Below are positions 17,901 to 25,087 of a DNA stretch of 36,753 nucleotides, in pieces. Numbering within the stretch: position 1 is the stretch's first letter; every line of letters begins with the position of its first letter. The notes beneath the pieces were generated by a model. That model made no database searches, was not told the DNA's origin, and saw only the letters and a list, made by a program, of their open reading frames with translations. Origin of the DNA: Akkermansia sp. Its GTDB lineage: Bacteria > Verrucomicrobiota > Verrucomicrobiia > Verrucomicrobiales > Akkermansiaceae. Location of the stretch: NCBI GenBank assembly GCA_017555205.1, contig JAFZGW010000025.1, positions 1 to 36,753 on the forward strand. The letters run 5' to 3'. The translations under genes and the position numbers were made by a program.

Positions 17901-18762
17901 TCACATCGAAGAAATAGGGCATACCGGCCTCCTGAGATGAAGTGGAAGTCAGCGGAATGCTGGCCATGGTGAGCAGCTTGTCCGGAGCCTGAATTCCCTC
18001 CTGCGGCAGGAATGAGAGATACTCGCTGTCCACAAACTGAGGGGACGGCGTATTCCATGTGCGGTGCAGCACCTCCAAGGGTTCGCTGGTGCTCTCGGGG
18101 TCTTTGACGGTGATTTTACTCTTCTGGTTCTCACCGCCTACCCACCAAGCAAAGCAACCGCTGTTTTTACCGGTGGAGGGCATGGAAATAAGGTCGGCAT
18201 ATACCAAGTGGCGGCCACTCAGACGCTTACCGAGCGTACCCTCACCCACTAGGCAAATTCGGTTACCCGGGTCACGGCTACCCAATGATTGCACAGCCTG
18301 AAGCTGGGTCAGCTCTTGCGGACGGCGTGAAGATATCAACCAGCGGCGGAACATGGATGAACGCCCCCTGTCGTATGTAGAGCGAATATCCCCGGCCTTG
18401 CCCGATATGGGTTTGCCGTATATCGGGCCGGACCAGCTATCCCAAACACCCAGAATATGCTGAGCCACCCTGCCCTCTTCTTCTGCCACAATAGCAGAAC
18501 TGGCAGTAACTCGGCGATCCGGTCCAAGCGTCATCTGCAGTTCCCCGATGGCGGCATCAAGCCCCACCAGAGCCTGCTGACGGGCTTCGGATTGCAGCGC
18601 AGTTTGCAGGGCAATTCGATTCTGCGATGATGCCATGGCCAATATACCCACAGCCAACAGGGTAAGCAACATCATCAATGTAAGAGATGCGATAAGAGCG
18701 AAACCATGCTTCTTCCTCTTTATCAATCTCTTAGGTAAAGGAGTCTTGTGTTTGAGCTTCAT
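14980..18762 (-). CDS. large prepilin-like surface protein, Verru_Chthon cassette A-like
   Basis: 1260 residues from the Met at 18762; the earlier ATG at 18804 lies upstream of the predicted transcription start, so it is rejected. The N-terminus is a short basic leader (MKLKHK...KRKKHG) followed by FALIASLTLMMLLTLLAVGI, a type IV prepilin-like sequence with cleavage expected between Gly and Phe, though Glu at position 5 is lacking. A helical segment follows, then a very long region rich in Gly, Asn, Ser, Trp and Tyr. This architecture matches what I recall of the Verru_Chthon cassette protein A family of Verrucomicrobia. That cassette is described as four tandem genes, but here the gene stands alone with its own promoter and terminator. 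Likely role: a large pseudopilin-related surface or secretion protein. Confidence 0.7.
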   Translation of the reverse strand: MKLKHKTPLPKRLIKRKKHGFALIASLTLMMLLTLLAVGILAMASSQNRIALQTALQSEARQQALVGLDAAIGELQMTLGPDRRVTASSAIVAEEEGRVAQHILGVWDSWSGPIYGKPISGKAGDIRSTYDRGRSSMFRRWLISSRRPQELTQLQAVQSLGSRDPGNRICLVGEGTLGKRLSGRHLVYADLISMPSTGKNSGCFAWWVGGENQKSKITVKDPESTSEPLEVLHRTWNTPSPQFVDSEYLSFLPQEGIQAPDKLLTMASIPLTSTSSQEAGMPYFFDVTTTSYSLPINVRTGGFKQDLCLLLNKKTLKGTDFAARSSQDCPLVEGNDVPRGTEENMPIGSWQNLYAYYNCWPDGTAKDSANFTARLLGNVDNCYTRMSGVGYPHGNPEAATSNLDELTPTGEGTIYDSRSLMDQGSQFSGYARTPVMLAFMSNFGLVTEPNSKGTQTTDQKNIYDLSVCFAPMFLWWNPYNVPMRIRGRQLWSQALPYKSAWMQTYGFPQNRTVKDWNDRIWGIRGISRADLGDDYGEYFQATVADQSADIVFQPGEILFFSPANARQNKKSSDYSNPWVLGYNASAVAGYKAKIYYNDSPAPSTQLGVASENNIEDGQFYLRMRLGMSDVSRAVEPDGFYFAPRKPEAITLFNGYNGMAEASGASGGIGKRGQSPHRGLLGWYNPDDTSQNTVFCDENRNDARWSLDGSQSDNTVPYFIAALGIVPKSANRNLDARVFEGKDYRTKSWQHSSPAFWGSMIINPDEQQRQYHPYQLAALDVGAGMNACPMDNIGNNGMLGITSDGEQVSFVSVLELPVHPPFSLAGFAGMRLQPGWYETGGSADYKTQAALRRMQYQAGVPGVGIGNSFADPCLPATDVYAFHESNIPSQLGGNDKVFGDFYDHALLINDAMWDRWFCSSVSDMPNNRGKIEAKDVLSRFLSGEEALPVARYVKSNTPYKDSDVVKRLMNEDGWKYIAQYLMIDGGFNVNSTSVEAWASVLQGLAKRKLVTNAGGKLALVEPGKTDSQVLFSRFMVSTADKSIDSLGGYSMMQGSSSLRGSNGMLAAWGEVRSLEADKIRELAAEIVKQVKKRGPFLNMSDFINRRLDTNKENALKGALQAAIDATDINSMFMDEMTSPAAGGELYKFKEAEEGSIYTAAPGYLIQSDVLASLGNILTVRDDTFTVRAYGCVRNARKAILAQAWCEAIVQRTMDYVDPTNDPSAAEYDPDGRKAKGLSAANKVFGRRFRVVSFKWLDAWDI

Positions 18763-18786
18763 AACACTATATGCAAGTACCTTTCT

Positions 18787-18814
18787 ACTATACACCACAA
18801 ACACGTCGCGTCAA
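18787..18814 (-). promoter_or_regulatory. sigma70-type promoter of the prepilin-like gene
   Basis: Minus strand TTGACG (18809-18814), a 16-nt spacer and TATAGT (18787-18792). Predicted start near 18780 leaves an 18-nt leader to the ATG at 18762. Confidence 0.7.
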
Positions 18815-18907
18815 GCAAAAAACATACGGCCGCAGCCCAAATCTCGCTTTCCTTACTATCCCTTTATTGATTGATTTTTATGATTATCAGGCAAGGTTAA
18901 ATAAATC

Positions 18908-18940
18908 GGGGCGAATCGGCAGCCACAGCCGATTCGCCCC
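18908..18940 (-). terminator. probable terminator of the chagasin operon
   Basis: Perfect 13-bp stem (18908-18920 with 18928-18940) and a 7-base loop. On the minus strand it is followed only by an interrupted T-rich stretch (GATTTATTTAA), so termination may be less efficient than elsewhere. Confidence 0.6.
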
Positions 18941-18967
18941 AATGAAAAAGATGTATAAAACGCCGAT

Positions 18968-19261
18968 TTATTTAGGCACACCGGCGCGGGCTACCTTCGA
19001 AAGGTAAATAAGCAATCTTGGAGTTGCCTCAAAGAGCTCCTTCGTAGCGGGTGAAAGCTCCAATCCCTTCAGGGCATCCGGCGTAATAGCTTCGGGAGTC
19101 TTCAGGTTGGCCATCACATAGTTCTGAATGGCTGCCACGGCATCTTTGTCACCCAGCAAGCTGGCAAGGGGCTCCTTCAGCGAGGGCGGGCAATTAGCCT
19201 CCAGCGCTGCTACTACTTTCTTGCGTATGGCCATAGCGGCCAGATTTTGTAATAATCCCAT
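18968..19261 (-). CDS. small helical protein of unknown function
   Basis: 97 residues; not recognised. It has no signal peptide and reads as mostly alpha-helical, Ala- and Leu-rich, with one Cys in NCPPSL near residue 24 and a Lys-ended tail (ARAGVPK). It starts 17 bp after the stop of the chagasin-like gene on the same strand and is followed by a strong hairpin, so the two form a two-gene operon. The pairing suggests a functional link with the inhibitor but gives no specific role. Confidence 0.7.
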   Translation of the reverse strand: MGLLQNLAAMAIRKKVVAALEANCPPSLKEPLASLLGDKDAVAAIQNYVMANLKTPEAITPDALKGLELSPATKELFEATPRLLIYLSKVARAGVPK

Positions 19262-19278
19262 ATATTGTGTATTCTCTT

Positions 19279-19644
19279 TTATTTAACAGTTACGGTATAT
19301 GTACGAGTGCTGACTGGCGCGGTGTCTTTCTCCCACGGACGAGCATAAATCAACCTTACTGTCCCCTGCCCGCCCTTCACCCCGGTCAGGGCGACCACGG
19401 TGGCGCGGGGGCTGCCGCATAAAGGGGTGCCACTCTCGGGGGACTTCTGCTCGAAAGCCAAATTCACCTGCACCACATCGGGGCATTCGGCCACACTCCA
19501 CAGGAACCCGGTTGTAGGATTCCCGGGCAGAGTCATGGTCATACTCTGCCCCACGGCCAACTCTATAGACTGAGCCACCGGTTCAGCAGCACAGACATCC
19601 GACACCAACGCCCCGGTCAGGGCTATAACCATATTACGTATCAT
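19279..19644 (-). CDS. chagasin-type cysteine protease inhibitor (family I42), secreted
   Basis: 121 residues with an N-terminal signal peptide (about 1-20, cleaved near VCAA). The three chagasin loops are recognisable: GNPTTGFLW at 41-49, a Gly-rich GVKGGQG loop, and RPWE near residue 100. This family forms tight complexes with papain-like cysteine proteases. The protein should act in the periplasm or outside the cell, protecting against the cell's own or host/competitor cysteine proteases; which of these cannot be told. It has its own promoter and is followed by a 97-residue unknown gene. Confidence 0.85.
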   Translation of the reverse strand: MIRNMVIALTGALVSDVCAAEPVAQSIELAVGQSMTMTLPGNPTTGFLWSVAECPDVVQVNLAFEQKSPESGTPLCGSPRATVVALTGVKGGQGTVRLIYARPWEKDTAPVSTRTYTVTVK

Positions 19645-19653
19645 TGTGCTACC

Positions 19654-19682
19654 CTTATATCAGATTTTTCGAGTCAGGTCAA
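19654..19682 (-). promoter_or_regulatory. sigma70-type promoter of the chagasin operon
   Basis: Minus strand TTGACC (19677-19682), a 17-nt spacer and TATAAG (19654-19659). Only nine bases separate the -10 box from the ATG, so the leader is at most a few bases. Confidence 0.7.
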
Positions 19683-19728
19683 GCGTAGGCAGATTTCAGT
19701 ATAATTTTTTCTCCAATCACTTAACATA

Positions 19729-20199
19729 TCAGAACGTACAGAGAATCAGTGCCAGTTGCACGCCACCGGCCAACAGGTAACGGAACGCAGACCACCCCGG
19801 CCGCACCGTGCAGAATCGCCGGGCAACCATAGCACCCACTGCCGGCCAACAGAAAACCAAACCGCTCAATATAGCTCCGCTCAGCATAGGCAGCAAACTC
19901 TCCCCCTCAGCCACCTCACTGCACATGGCCAAAACCGAGAACGGCAAATGCCAGTAGCTCACCACCAGTAGCAGCGCAATATTCTGCCTACACGCACTCC
20001 ATGCCTCGCGCGTAAAAAAGAACTGAGCCAGTCCACTCACAACCAATGTGGCCACCAATACCACACAACACAGCATCACCTTCACATCCCACGGCATAAG
20101 GGGCACACTCCGCTGGCTCCAGAACAACACACTGAGCGGCACGCACACGCCGCAAAACACAGCGCTCAGCAGGGTGTAGAACGGCAATCGGATTTGCAT
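19729..20199 (-). CDS. small integral membrane protein of unknown function
   Basis: 156 residues with four or five hydrophobic segments (about 7-27, 38-62, 72-93, 103-127, 137-155) and short polar loops. There is no recognised motif; several cysteines lie within membrane segments. It has its own promoter, is divergent from dnaE and reads towards the chagasin operon promoter. I cannot assign a function. Confidence 0.7.
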   Translation of the reverse strand: MQIRLPFYTLLSAVFCGVCVPLSVLFWSQRSVPLMPWDVKVMLCCVVLVATLVVSGLAQFFFTREAWSACRQNIALLLVVSYWHLPFSVLAMCSEVAEGESLLPMLSGAILSGLVFCWPAVGAMVARRFCTVRPGWSAFRYLLAGGVQLALILCTF

Positions 20200-20205
20200 G
20201 GGCTC

Positions 20206-20234
20206 ATGATAGCAATGGCAGCATCGCTTTGCAA
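20206..20234 (-). promoter_or_regulatory. sigma70-type promoter, leaderless, of the 156-residue membrane protein gene
   Basis: Minus strand TTGCAA (20229-20234), a 17-nt spacer and TATCAT (20206-20211). Six bases lie between the -10 box and the ATG at 20199. It is divergent from the dnaE promoter. Confidence 0.65.
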
Positions 20235-20260
20235 GCGCAAAAGCTACACAAACTCCGCTC

Positions 20261-20290
20261 TTTACTTTTCACCCGACACTGTGCTATACT
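20261..20290 (+). promoter_or_regulatory. sigma70-type promoter of dnaE
   Basis: TTTACT at 20261-20266, an 18-nt spacer and TATACT at 20285-20290. The ATG at 20303 is 12 bases after the -10 box, leaving a leader of about six bases and no room for a Shine-Dalgarno. Confidence 0.6.
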
Positions 20291-20302
20291 CTGCGGCGTA
20301 CC

Positions 20303-23300
20303 ATGGCATTCACACACCTACACGTTCACACGGAATACTCGCTGCTGGATGGAATGATTCACACGAAGGATCTCATCAAGCGCTGCGCCGAACTGGGCAT
20401 GAACTCCGTCGCTATCACCGACCACGGCAACGTGTTCTCCGCTATTGAGTTCATGGTGAATGTGAAGAAGCACAACAAGGATATCCTTGCCTGGAACAAA
20501 GAGCACCCGGATGAAAAGAAGCCGGTATTCAAACCTATTCTCGGCTGCGAGATTTACCTGTCCCCTACCCCGCTGGATGTCAAAAAGCAAATTCCCGGCC
20601 GCAAAAAGTACACCCACTTGGTACTGCTGTGCGAAAACAACTTAGGTTGGGCAAACCTTATTAAGATAGTCTCGCGCGGGCACTTGGAGGGCTTCTACCA
20701 CAAGCCGCGCGTAGATATGGCCACCCTGCGTGAGTTCAGCCGAGGGCTTATTTGCCTGACCGGGTGCGTAGGCGGCCCGATGCAGGAATGGATTTTGCAG
20801 GACCAACCGGAGAAAGCCGAGGAGGTACTGCTAGAGCTGGTGGACATTTTCGGCAAAAACAACGTTTTCGTAGAGCTGCAAGACCACGAAATTGAAGAAG
20901 AACGCCGCTGTACTCCCGAACTGGTACGCTTGGCTCGCAAACACGATGTAGGCTTGGTCGTAACAAACGATGCCCACTTCCTGAACGAAAGCGACCACGA
21001 TGCTCACGACATTCTCATCTGCGTGGGTACCGGCAACAAACGTATGGACGGTAAGCGCATGCGCTACCCCCGCAGCGTTTACTTCAAGAGCGAGGCGGAA
21101 ATGCGTGAGCTTTTTCCCGAATACCCAGACGCTTACGAAAACACCAACATCATCGCCGAGCGCTGTAACACCTCCATTAAGCTGGACTCCACCTCCACGG
21201 AGCGATACCCCGAATTCGCCCCGGATGACGGCTCCACACGCGAGGAATACCTGCGCAAAATCTGTTACAAAGGTCTCGAAGAGCGCTACGGTAAGGAGCG
21301 CGCGGAAAATGACAAAGACCTGCGCGAGCGTCTGGACTACGAGCTGAGCATTATTAACATGCTCCGCTTCCCCAGCTACTTCCTCATCACCGCAGACTTC
21401 ATTAACTGGGCCAAGGATCACGATATCCCCGTAGGCCCGGGCCGTGGTTCGGCCGCCGGTTCACTGGTGGCCTACTGCATGAAAATTACCAACATCGACC
21501 CCTACAAGTTCTCCCTCATCTTCGAGCGATTCCTCAACCCCGAACGTGTGAGCCCGCCGGATATCGATATCGACTTCTGCCAGACCCGCCGCCCCGAGGT
21601 AATTGACTACGTGCGCCATAAATACGGCGAGCGCGCTGTGACCCACATCATCACCTATGGTACCATGGGTGCTAAGTCTGTGATTAAGGACGTAGCGCGC
21701 GTGCTCGATTTGAGCTATGCGGACAGTGACCGAATAGCCAAGCAGATTGAAAGTGGCCCCGGCGTGACGCTGAAAAAAAGTTACGACGCCAACGAAGACC
21801 TGCGCAATCTACTGCAAGACCCCACCTACGCCGAAGTGTGGGACTACGCGCTCAAGCTCGAAGGCACCGTGCGCAACGTAGGCATGCACGCCGCCGGTGT
21901 GGTGATTGGTGACCGAGCGCTGGATGATTATGTGGCACTCACACGAGATGACCTGAGCAATCCGCAGGGCGAAGTAGTAGCCCAGTGCGATATGAGCGCC
22001 ATTTACAATGCAGGCCTGCTGAAGATGGACTTCCTCGGGCTCAAAACTCTCACCGTGATGAAGGATGCCGAGCGCTATGTACGCTGGCGTGTACCGAATT
22101 TCTGCTACGATGCTGTAGACATTGAGGACAAAGAAACCTTTGCCTTGCTCAACCGAGGCGACACCATGGGCGTGTTCCAGCTGGAATCCGGAGGCATGGT
22201 GGATACCTGCCGCCGCTACGGTATCGACAACATTGAAGATATCATCGCTCTCCTCGCCCTTTACCGCCCCGGTGCCATGCAGTTCATGGACGATATGATT
22301 GCCGTGAAGAAGGGGTTGAAACAAGCAGAATACGAACACCCCCTACTCGAAACGGTATCCGGCCTGACCTACGGCGTAATGATTTACCAAGAACAGGTGC
22401 AGGCCGCCGCCAAACTGTTGGCCGGGTACACCTTGGGTGGTGCAGACTTGCTGCGCCGAGCCATGGGTCACAAAGATATGCAGGAAATGGCCGAACAGCG
22501 CCGCCGTTTCGTGAAAGGCTGCTGGGACGTCAACCAAATTGACGAAAAAACAGCCAACGCAATCTTCGACAAAATCCAGAAGTTCGCCGGTTACGGTTTC
22601 AACAAATCACACTCAGCCTGCTACGGTCACATTTCTTACTGGACCGCGTACCTGAAGGCCCACTATCCGGTGGAATTCCTCTGTGGCCTGATGTCCAACG
22701 AGTCGACCAACGAAAAAATCGGCGTCTTTATTCAAGAGGCTACGCGCTTGGGCATCGAGGTACTCGGCCCTTGCGTGAATCACTCAGCCGTCAAATTCCA
22801 ACCCGAGACTATGCCAAACGGCCACTTGGCCGTGCGATTCGGTCTGGCTTCCATTAAGAGCATGAGCTCCGATACCGTAGAAGTCATCGTGAAAGAGCGC
22901 GAAGCCAACGGCCCTTATAAGAGCTTAGAAGATTTCTGCTACCGCATTCCCCCGCAGAATGTACGCCGAAACCAGTTGGAAGTATTGGTCCAATGCGGAG
23001 CCTTTGACTGGATGCAGGTTTGCCGTGCGCAGCTGTTCGAAACCATTGAACAGTGCCTGAACGGCGCTGCCGGTGTACACAAAGATCGCTCCGTTGGTCA
23101 GATGGCTCTCTTTGCCATGGAGGACACGACCTCTGCGGCGGAAGAAAAAGTCATCTTGCAGGAATGGCCGAAAGAAAAAAGGCTCGACGATGAAAAATTC
23201 CTCACAGGTGCCTACTTCACCGGCAACCCGCTCGACAGTATGCGAGGTATTATCGATGCCCCGAAATATACCCGTATCGGCACGCTTCCCGACCTCACAA

Positions 23301-23818
23301 GCGATGAGATTAAGGGCTCACACGAGATGGCCGGCATGCTGCGCTCAGCCACAATTAAAGTAAGCAAGAGTGGGCAGAAGTTCGCAATCATTGCGGTGGA
23401 AGATTTCACCGGCTGTACGGAGGCGCTGCTTTGGGGCGACTCCTACACCAAAGCGGCGGCAATAGAAGGCCTGCTGCAGGCCGGCAGTTTCGTGAAGTTC
23501 CGTGCCCGTATATCAGAGGATGAGAAAACAGGCGGCAAAAAAGTCTCGGCCAACGGATTGGAACTGCTCAACGCTAACGCACCACGCCGTGGCAAATCAA
23601 AAGAACCCACGCACTACGAAATCGTACTCAATACCGCGCGCCACACCATGGCCGACCTTCAGCATATCAAGGGCATATTGCTCGAGCACGGCGGGCGCAC
23701 CCCGGTGCACATCATCTTCCGCAACTCACTGGGTAACCGTGCAGCCATCGAACTGGGCGAGCGTTACCGTGTAACTCCTTCGCCGAAATTAGACGAACAA
23801 CTTTCACTTTACAGCTAA
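20303..23818 (+). CDS. dnaE: DNA polymerase III alpha subunit
   Basis: 1171 residues, the normal DnaE length. An N-terminal PHP domain begins THLHVHTEYSLLDG and contains TDHGN. The polymerase core has GPGRGSAAGS and the catalytic PPDIDIDFC near residues 417-425. Then come the finger region (GVMIYQEQV, YGFNKSHSACYG), a helix-hairpin-helix region and an OB-fold domain near the C-terminus (EMAGMLRSATIKVSKSGQKF). It is the replicative polymerase of the chromosome. The stop codon overlaps the ATG of a serpin-like gene by one base (TAATG), implying translational coupling. Confidence 0.98.
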   Translation: MAFTHLHVHTEYSLLDGMIHTKDLIKRCAELGMNSVAITDHGNVFSAIEFMVNVKKHNKDILAWNKEHPDEKKPVFKPILGCEIYLSPTPLDVKKQIPGRKKYTHLVLLCENNLGWANLIKIVSRGHLEGFYHKPRVDMATLREFSRGLICLTGCVGGPMQEWILQDQPEKAEEVLLELVDIFGKNNVFVELQDHEIEEERRCTPELVRLARKHDVGLVVTNDAHFLNESDHDAHDILICVGTGNKRMDGKRMRYPRSVYFKSEAEMRELFPEYPDAYENTNIIAERCNTSIKLDSTSTERYPEFAPDDGSTREEYLRKICYKGLEERYGKERAENDKDLRERLDYELSIINMLRFPSYFLITADFINWAKDHDIPVGPGRGSAAGSLVAYCMKITNIDPYKFSLIFERFLNPERVSPPDIDIDFCQTRRPEVIDYVRHKYGERAVTHIITYGTMGAKSVIKDVARVLDLSYADSDRIAKQIESGPGVTLKKSYDANEDLRNLLQDPTYAEVWDYALKLEGTVRNVGMHAAGVVIGDRALDDYVALTRDDLSNPQGEVVAQCDMSAIYNAGLLKMDFLGLKTLTVMKDAERYVRWRVPNFCYDAVDIEDKETFALLNRGDTMGVFQLESGGMVDTCRRYGIDNIEDIIALLALYRPGAMQFMDDMIAVKKGLKQAEYEHPLLETVSGLTYGVMIYQEQVQAAAKLLAGYTLGGADLLRRAMGHKDMQEMAEQRRRFVKGCWDVNQIDEKTANAIFDKIQKFAGYGFNKSHSACYGHISYWTAYLKAHYPVEFLCGLMSNESTNEKIGVFIQEATRLGIEVLGPCVNHSAVKFQPETMPNGHLAVRFGLASIKSMSSDTVEVIVKEREANGPYKSLEDFCYRIPPQNVRRNQLEVLVQCGAFDWMQVCRAQLFETIEQCLNGAAGVHKDRSVGQMALFAMEDTTSAAEEKVILQEWPKEKRLDDEKFLTGAYFTGNPLDSMRGIIDAPKYTRIGTLPDLTSDEIKGSHEMAGMLRSATIKVSKSGQKFAIIAVEDFTGCTEALLWGDSYTKAAAIEGLLQAGSFVKFRARISEDEKTGGKKVSANGLELLNANAPRRGKSKEPTHYEIVLNTARHTMADLQHIKGILLEHGGRTPVHIIFRNSLGNRAAIELGERYRVTPSPKLDEQLSLYS

Positions 23819-25011
23819 TGTTCAATCTCTCTATCAAAAAAATCATACTCGTGGCAACAGCTGCCTTCGCCATGGGACTGCTCTCCCCCTATCTCGTCCA
23901 ATGGATGGAAGAAACGCCGATGGCGGCACCCCCCATCGAGCCGGAGCAAGATAAAGCCCCCATCGCCAGCAATGAATTCACCCTGCGACTGTTGAAAGCA
24001 GCCACCATTGCCAAACCGAAAGGCAACATCACCCTCGCCCCGGACTCTCTTGCAAGCGTCCTGCAACTCATGGTGCCTTTGTCTACCACCGAGGTAGAAC
24101 AGGCAATCAAAAAATTGCAGCTCCCCACCGAACAGCAAAAGAGCTCAGCCTATCATTCCGCCGCCGCCTATCTTTTTGCGGATTCAGCAGCCCCCCTTAC
24201 CCCGGAGCTGGCTCAAATGTATGTCTATGATGTTCCCATAACTCACGACCCGGCTCGGGCTTTCAGCGAAATCAACCTGCGACTGCAAGCAGCTTTCGGA
24301 AAAGACATAGGTACTCCCGCCAACGGCGAAACAATCAACGAAAACACACACTTACTGGCAATCAACGGCATCAACATAACCCCACAGTGGCATATAGCGG
24401 TCAGTGCTGAGGACACCAAGGCACGCCCGTTCTTCAATGCCAATGGCAGTATGCCCCAAGTGCGCTGCATGAGCATGTATAGCGAGCGCTACGCCGAGTG
24501 CCCGCAAGGTAGCTGGAAAGCCGCAGCAATTCGCTTGCACCGCTCCCCCCGGGCAATGCCCGAAACGCCCGATTGCTACCTCATCATTATACAGCCGACC
24601 GGCACAAGCAGTGCTCACCCCATGGCAGCCGCCATGACCGCTGAGCAGTTCAGCGCAATTCGGACCTCGTTGAGAGAATCCACCCGCAGCTGCACCACCC
24701 TGCTGCCCCGACTTAATTTCGCCACTGCGCCACAAGATATTATACCACTCCTCAAAGCGCTCGAAATTGACCCGCTTTTCACCTCAGCAGCCCCCTTCGA
24801 AAAATTAACTCAAGCATCTCCGTGGGCGTTTAACTCCGCTGCGCAATTCTGCTACATCAACATGCAGGAATCCACTCAAGCAGCCGTTAATTCGCGCCCG
24901 GCACCGCCCACGGAACTCAATTTCGACTGCAACCGCCCCTTCATTTGGTTCCTCATGCCACTCTCCTCCCCCCACGCGCCTTTCGCTATGGGAGTAGTGG
25001 AAAATCTGTGA
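23818..25011 (+). CDS. serpin-like protein with shortened reactive-centre loop
   Basis: 397 residues. An N-terminal hydrophobic signal or anchor (about 9-30) is followed by a serpin fold: NITLAPDSLASVLQL resembles the N-terminal serpin signature, DCYLIIIQP and LPRLNF match core strands, and the C-terminus NRPFIWFLM...FAMGVVENL matches the conserved serpin ending. Serpins trap serine or cysteine proteases through a mobile loop. Here the hinge reads ESTQAAVN from Glu351, and the distance from its Thr to the Phe before the conserved Arg-Pro-Phe is about five residues shorter than in alpha-1-antitrypsin. Hinge Gly is Ser. Inhibitory function is therefore uncertain. The gene overlaps dnaE by one base and is followed by a terminator. 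Confidence 0.75.
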   Translation: MFNLSIKKIILVATAAFAMGLLSPYLVQWMEETPMAAPPIEPEQDKAPIASNEFTLRLLKAATIAKPKGNITLAPDSLASVLQLMVPLSTTEVEQAIKKLQLPTEQQKSSAYHSAAAYLFADSAAPLTPELAQMYVYDVPITHDPARAFSEINLRLQAAFGKDIGTPANGETINENTHLLAINGINITPQWHIAVSAEDTKARPFFNANGSMPQVRCMSMYSERYAECPQGSWKAAAIRLHRSPRAMPETPDCYLIIIQPTGTSSAHPMAAAMTAEQFSAIRTSLRESTRSCTTLLPRLNFATAPQDIIPLLKALEIDPLFTSAAPFEKLTQASPWAFNSAAQFCYINMQESTQAAVNSRPAPPTELNFDCNRPFIWFLMPLSSPHAPFAMGVVENL

Positions 25012-25036
25012 ATGAATCCCTCAAGGTATACGAAAA

Positions 25037-25073
25037 TCCCCCGCTCCTTTAAGGATAACGGGGGAATTTTTTT
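25037..25073. terminator. bidirectional terminator between the serpin-like and transporter genes
   Basis: Stem TCCCCCG/CGGGGGA (25037-25043 with 25059-25065), followed by seven T residues on the + strand. On the minus strand the same stem is followed by TTTT (25033-25036). The two genes converge here. Confidence 0.8.
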
Positions 25074-25087
25074 ATCAGAAATTCCCT

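Noticed and set aside
18763..18804. Longer start for the prepilin-like gene
   Set aside because: It would lie upstream of the predicted transcription start and would precede the basic prepilin leader with unrelated residues.
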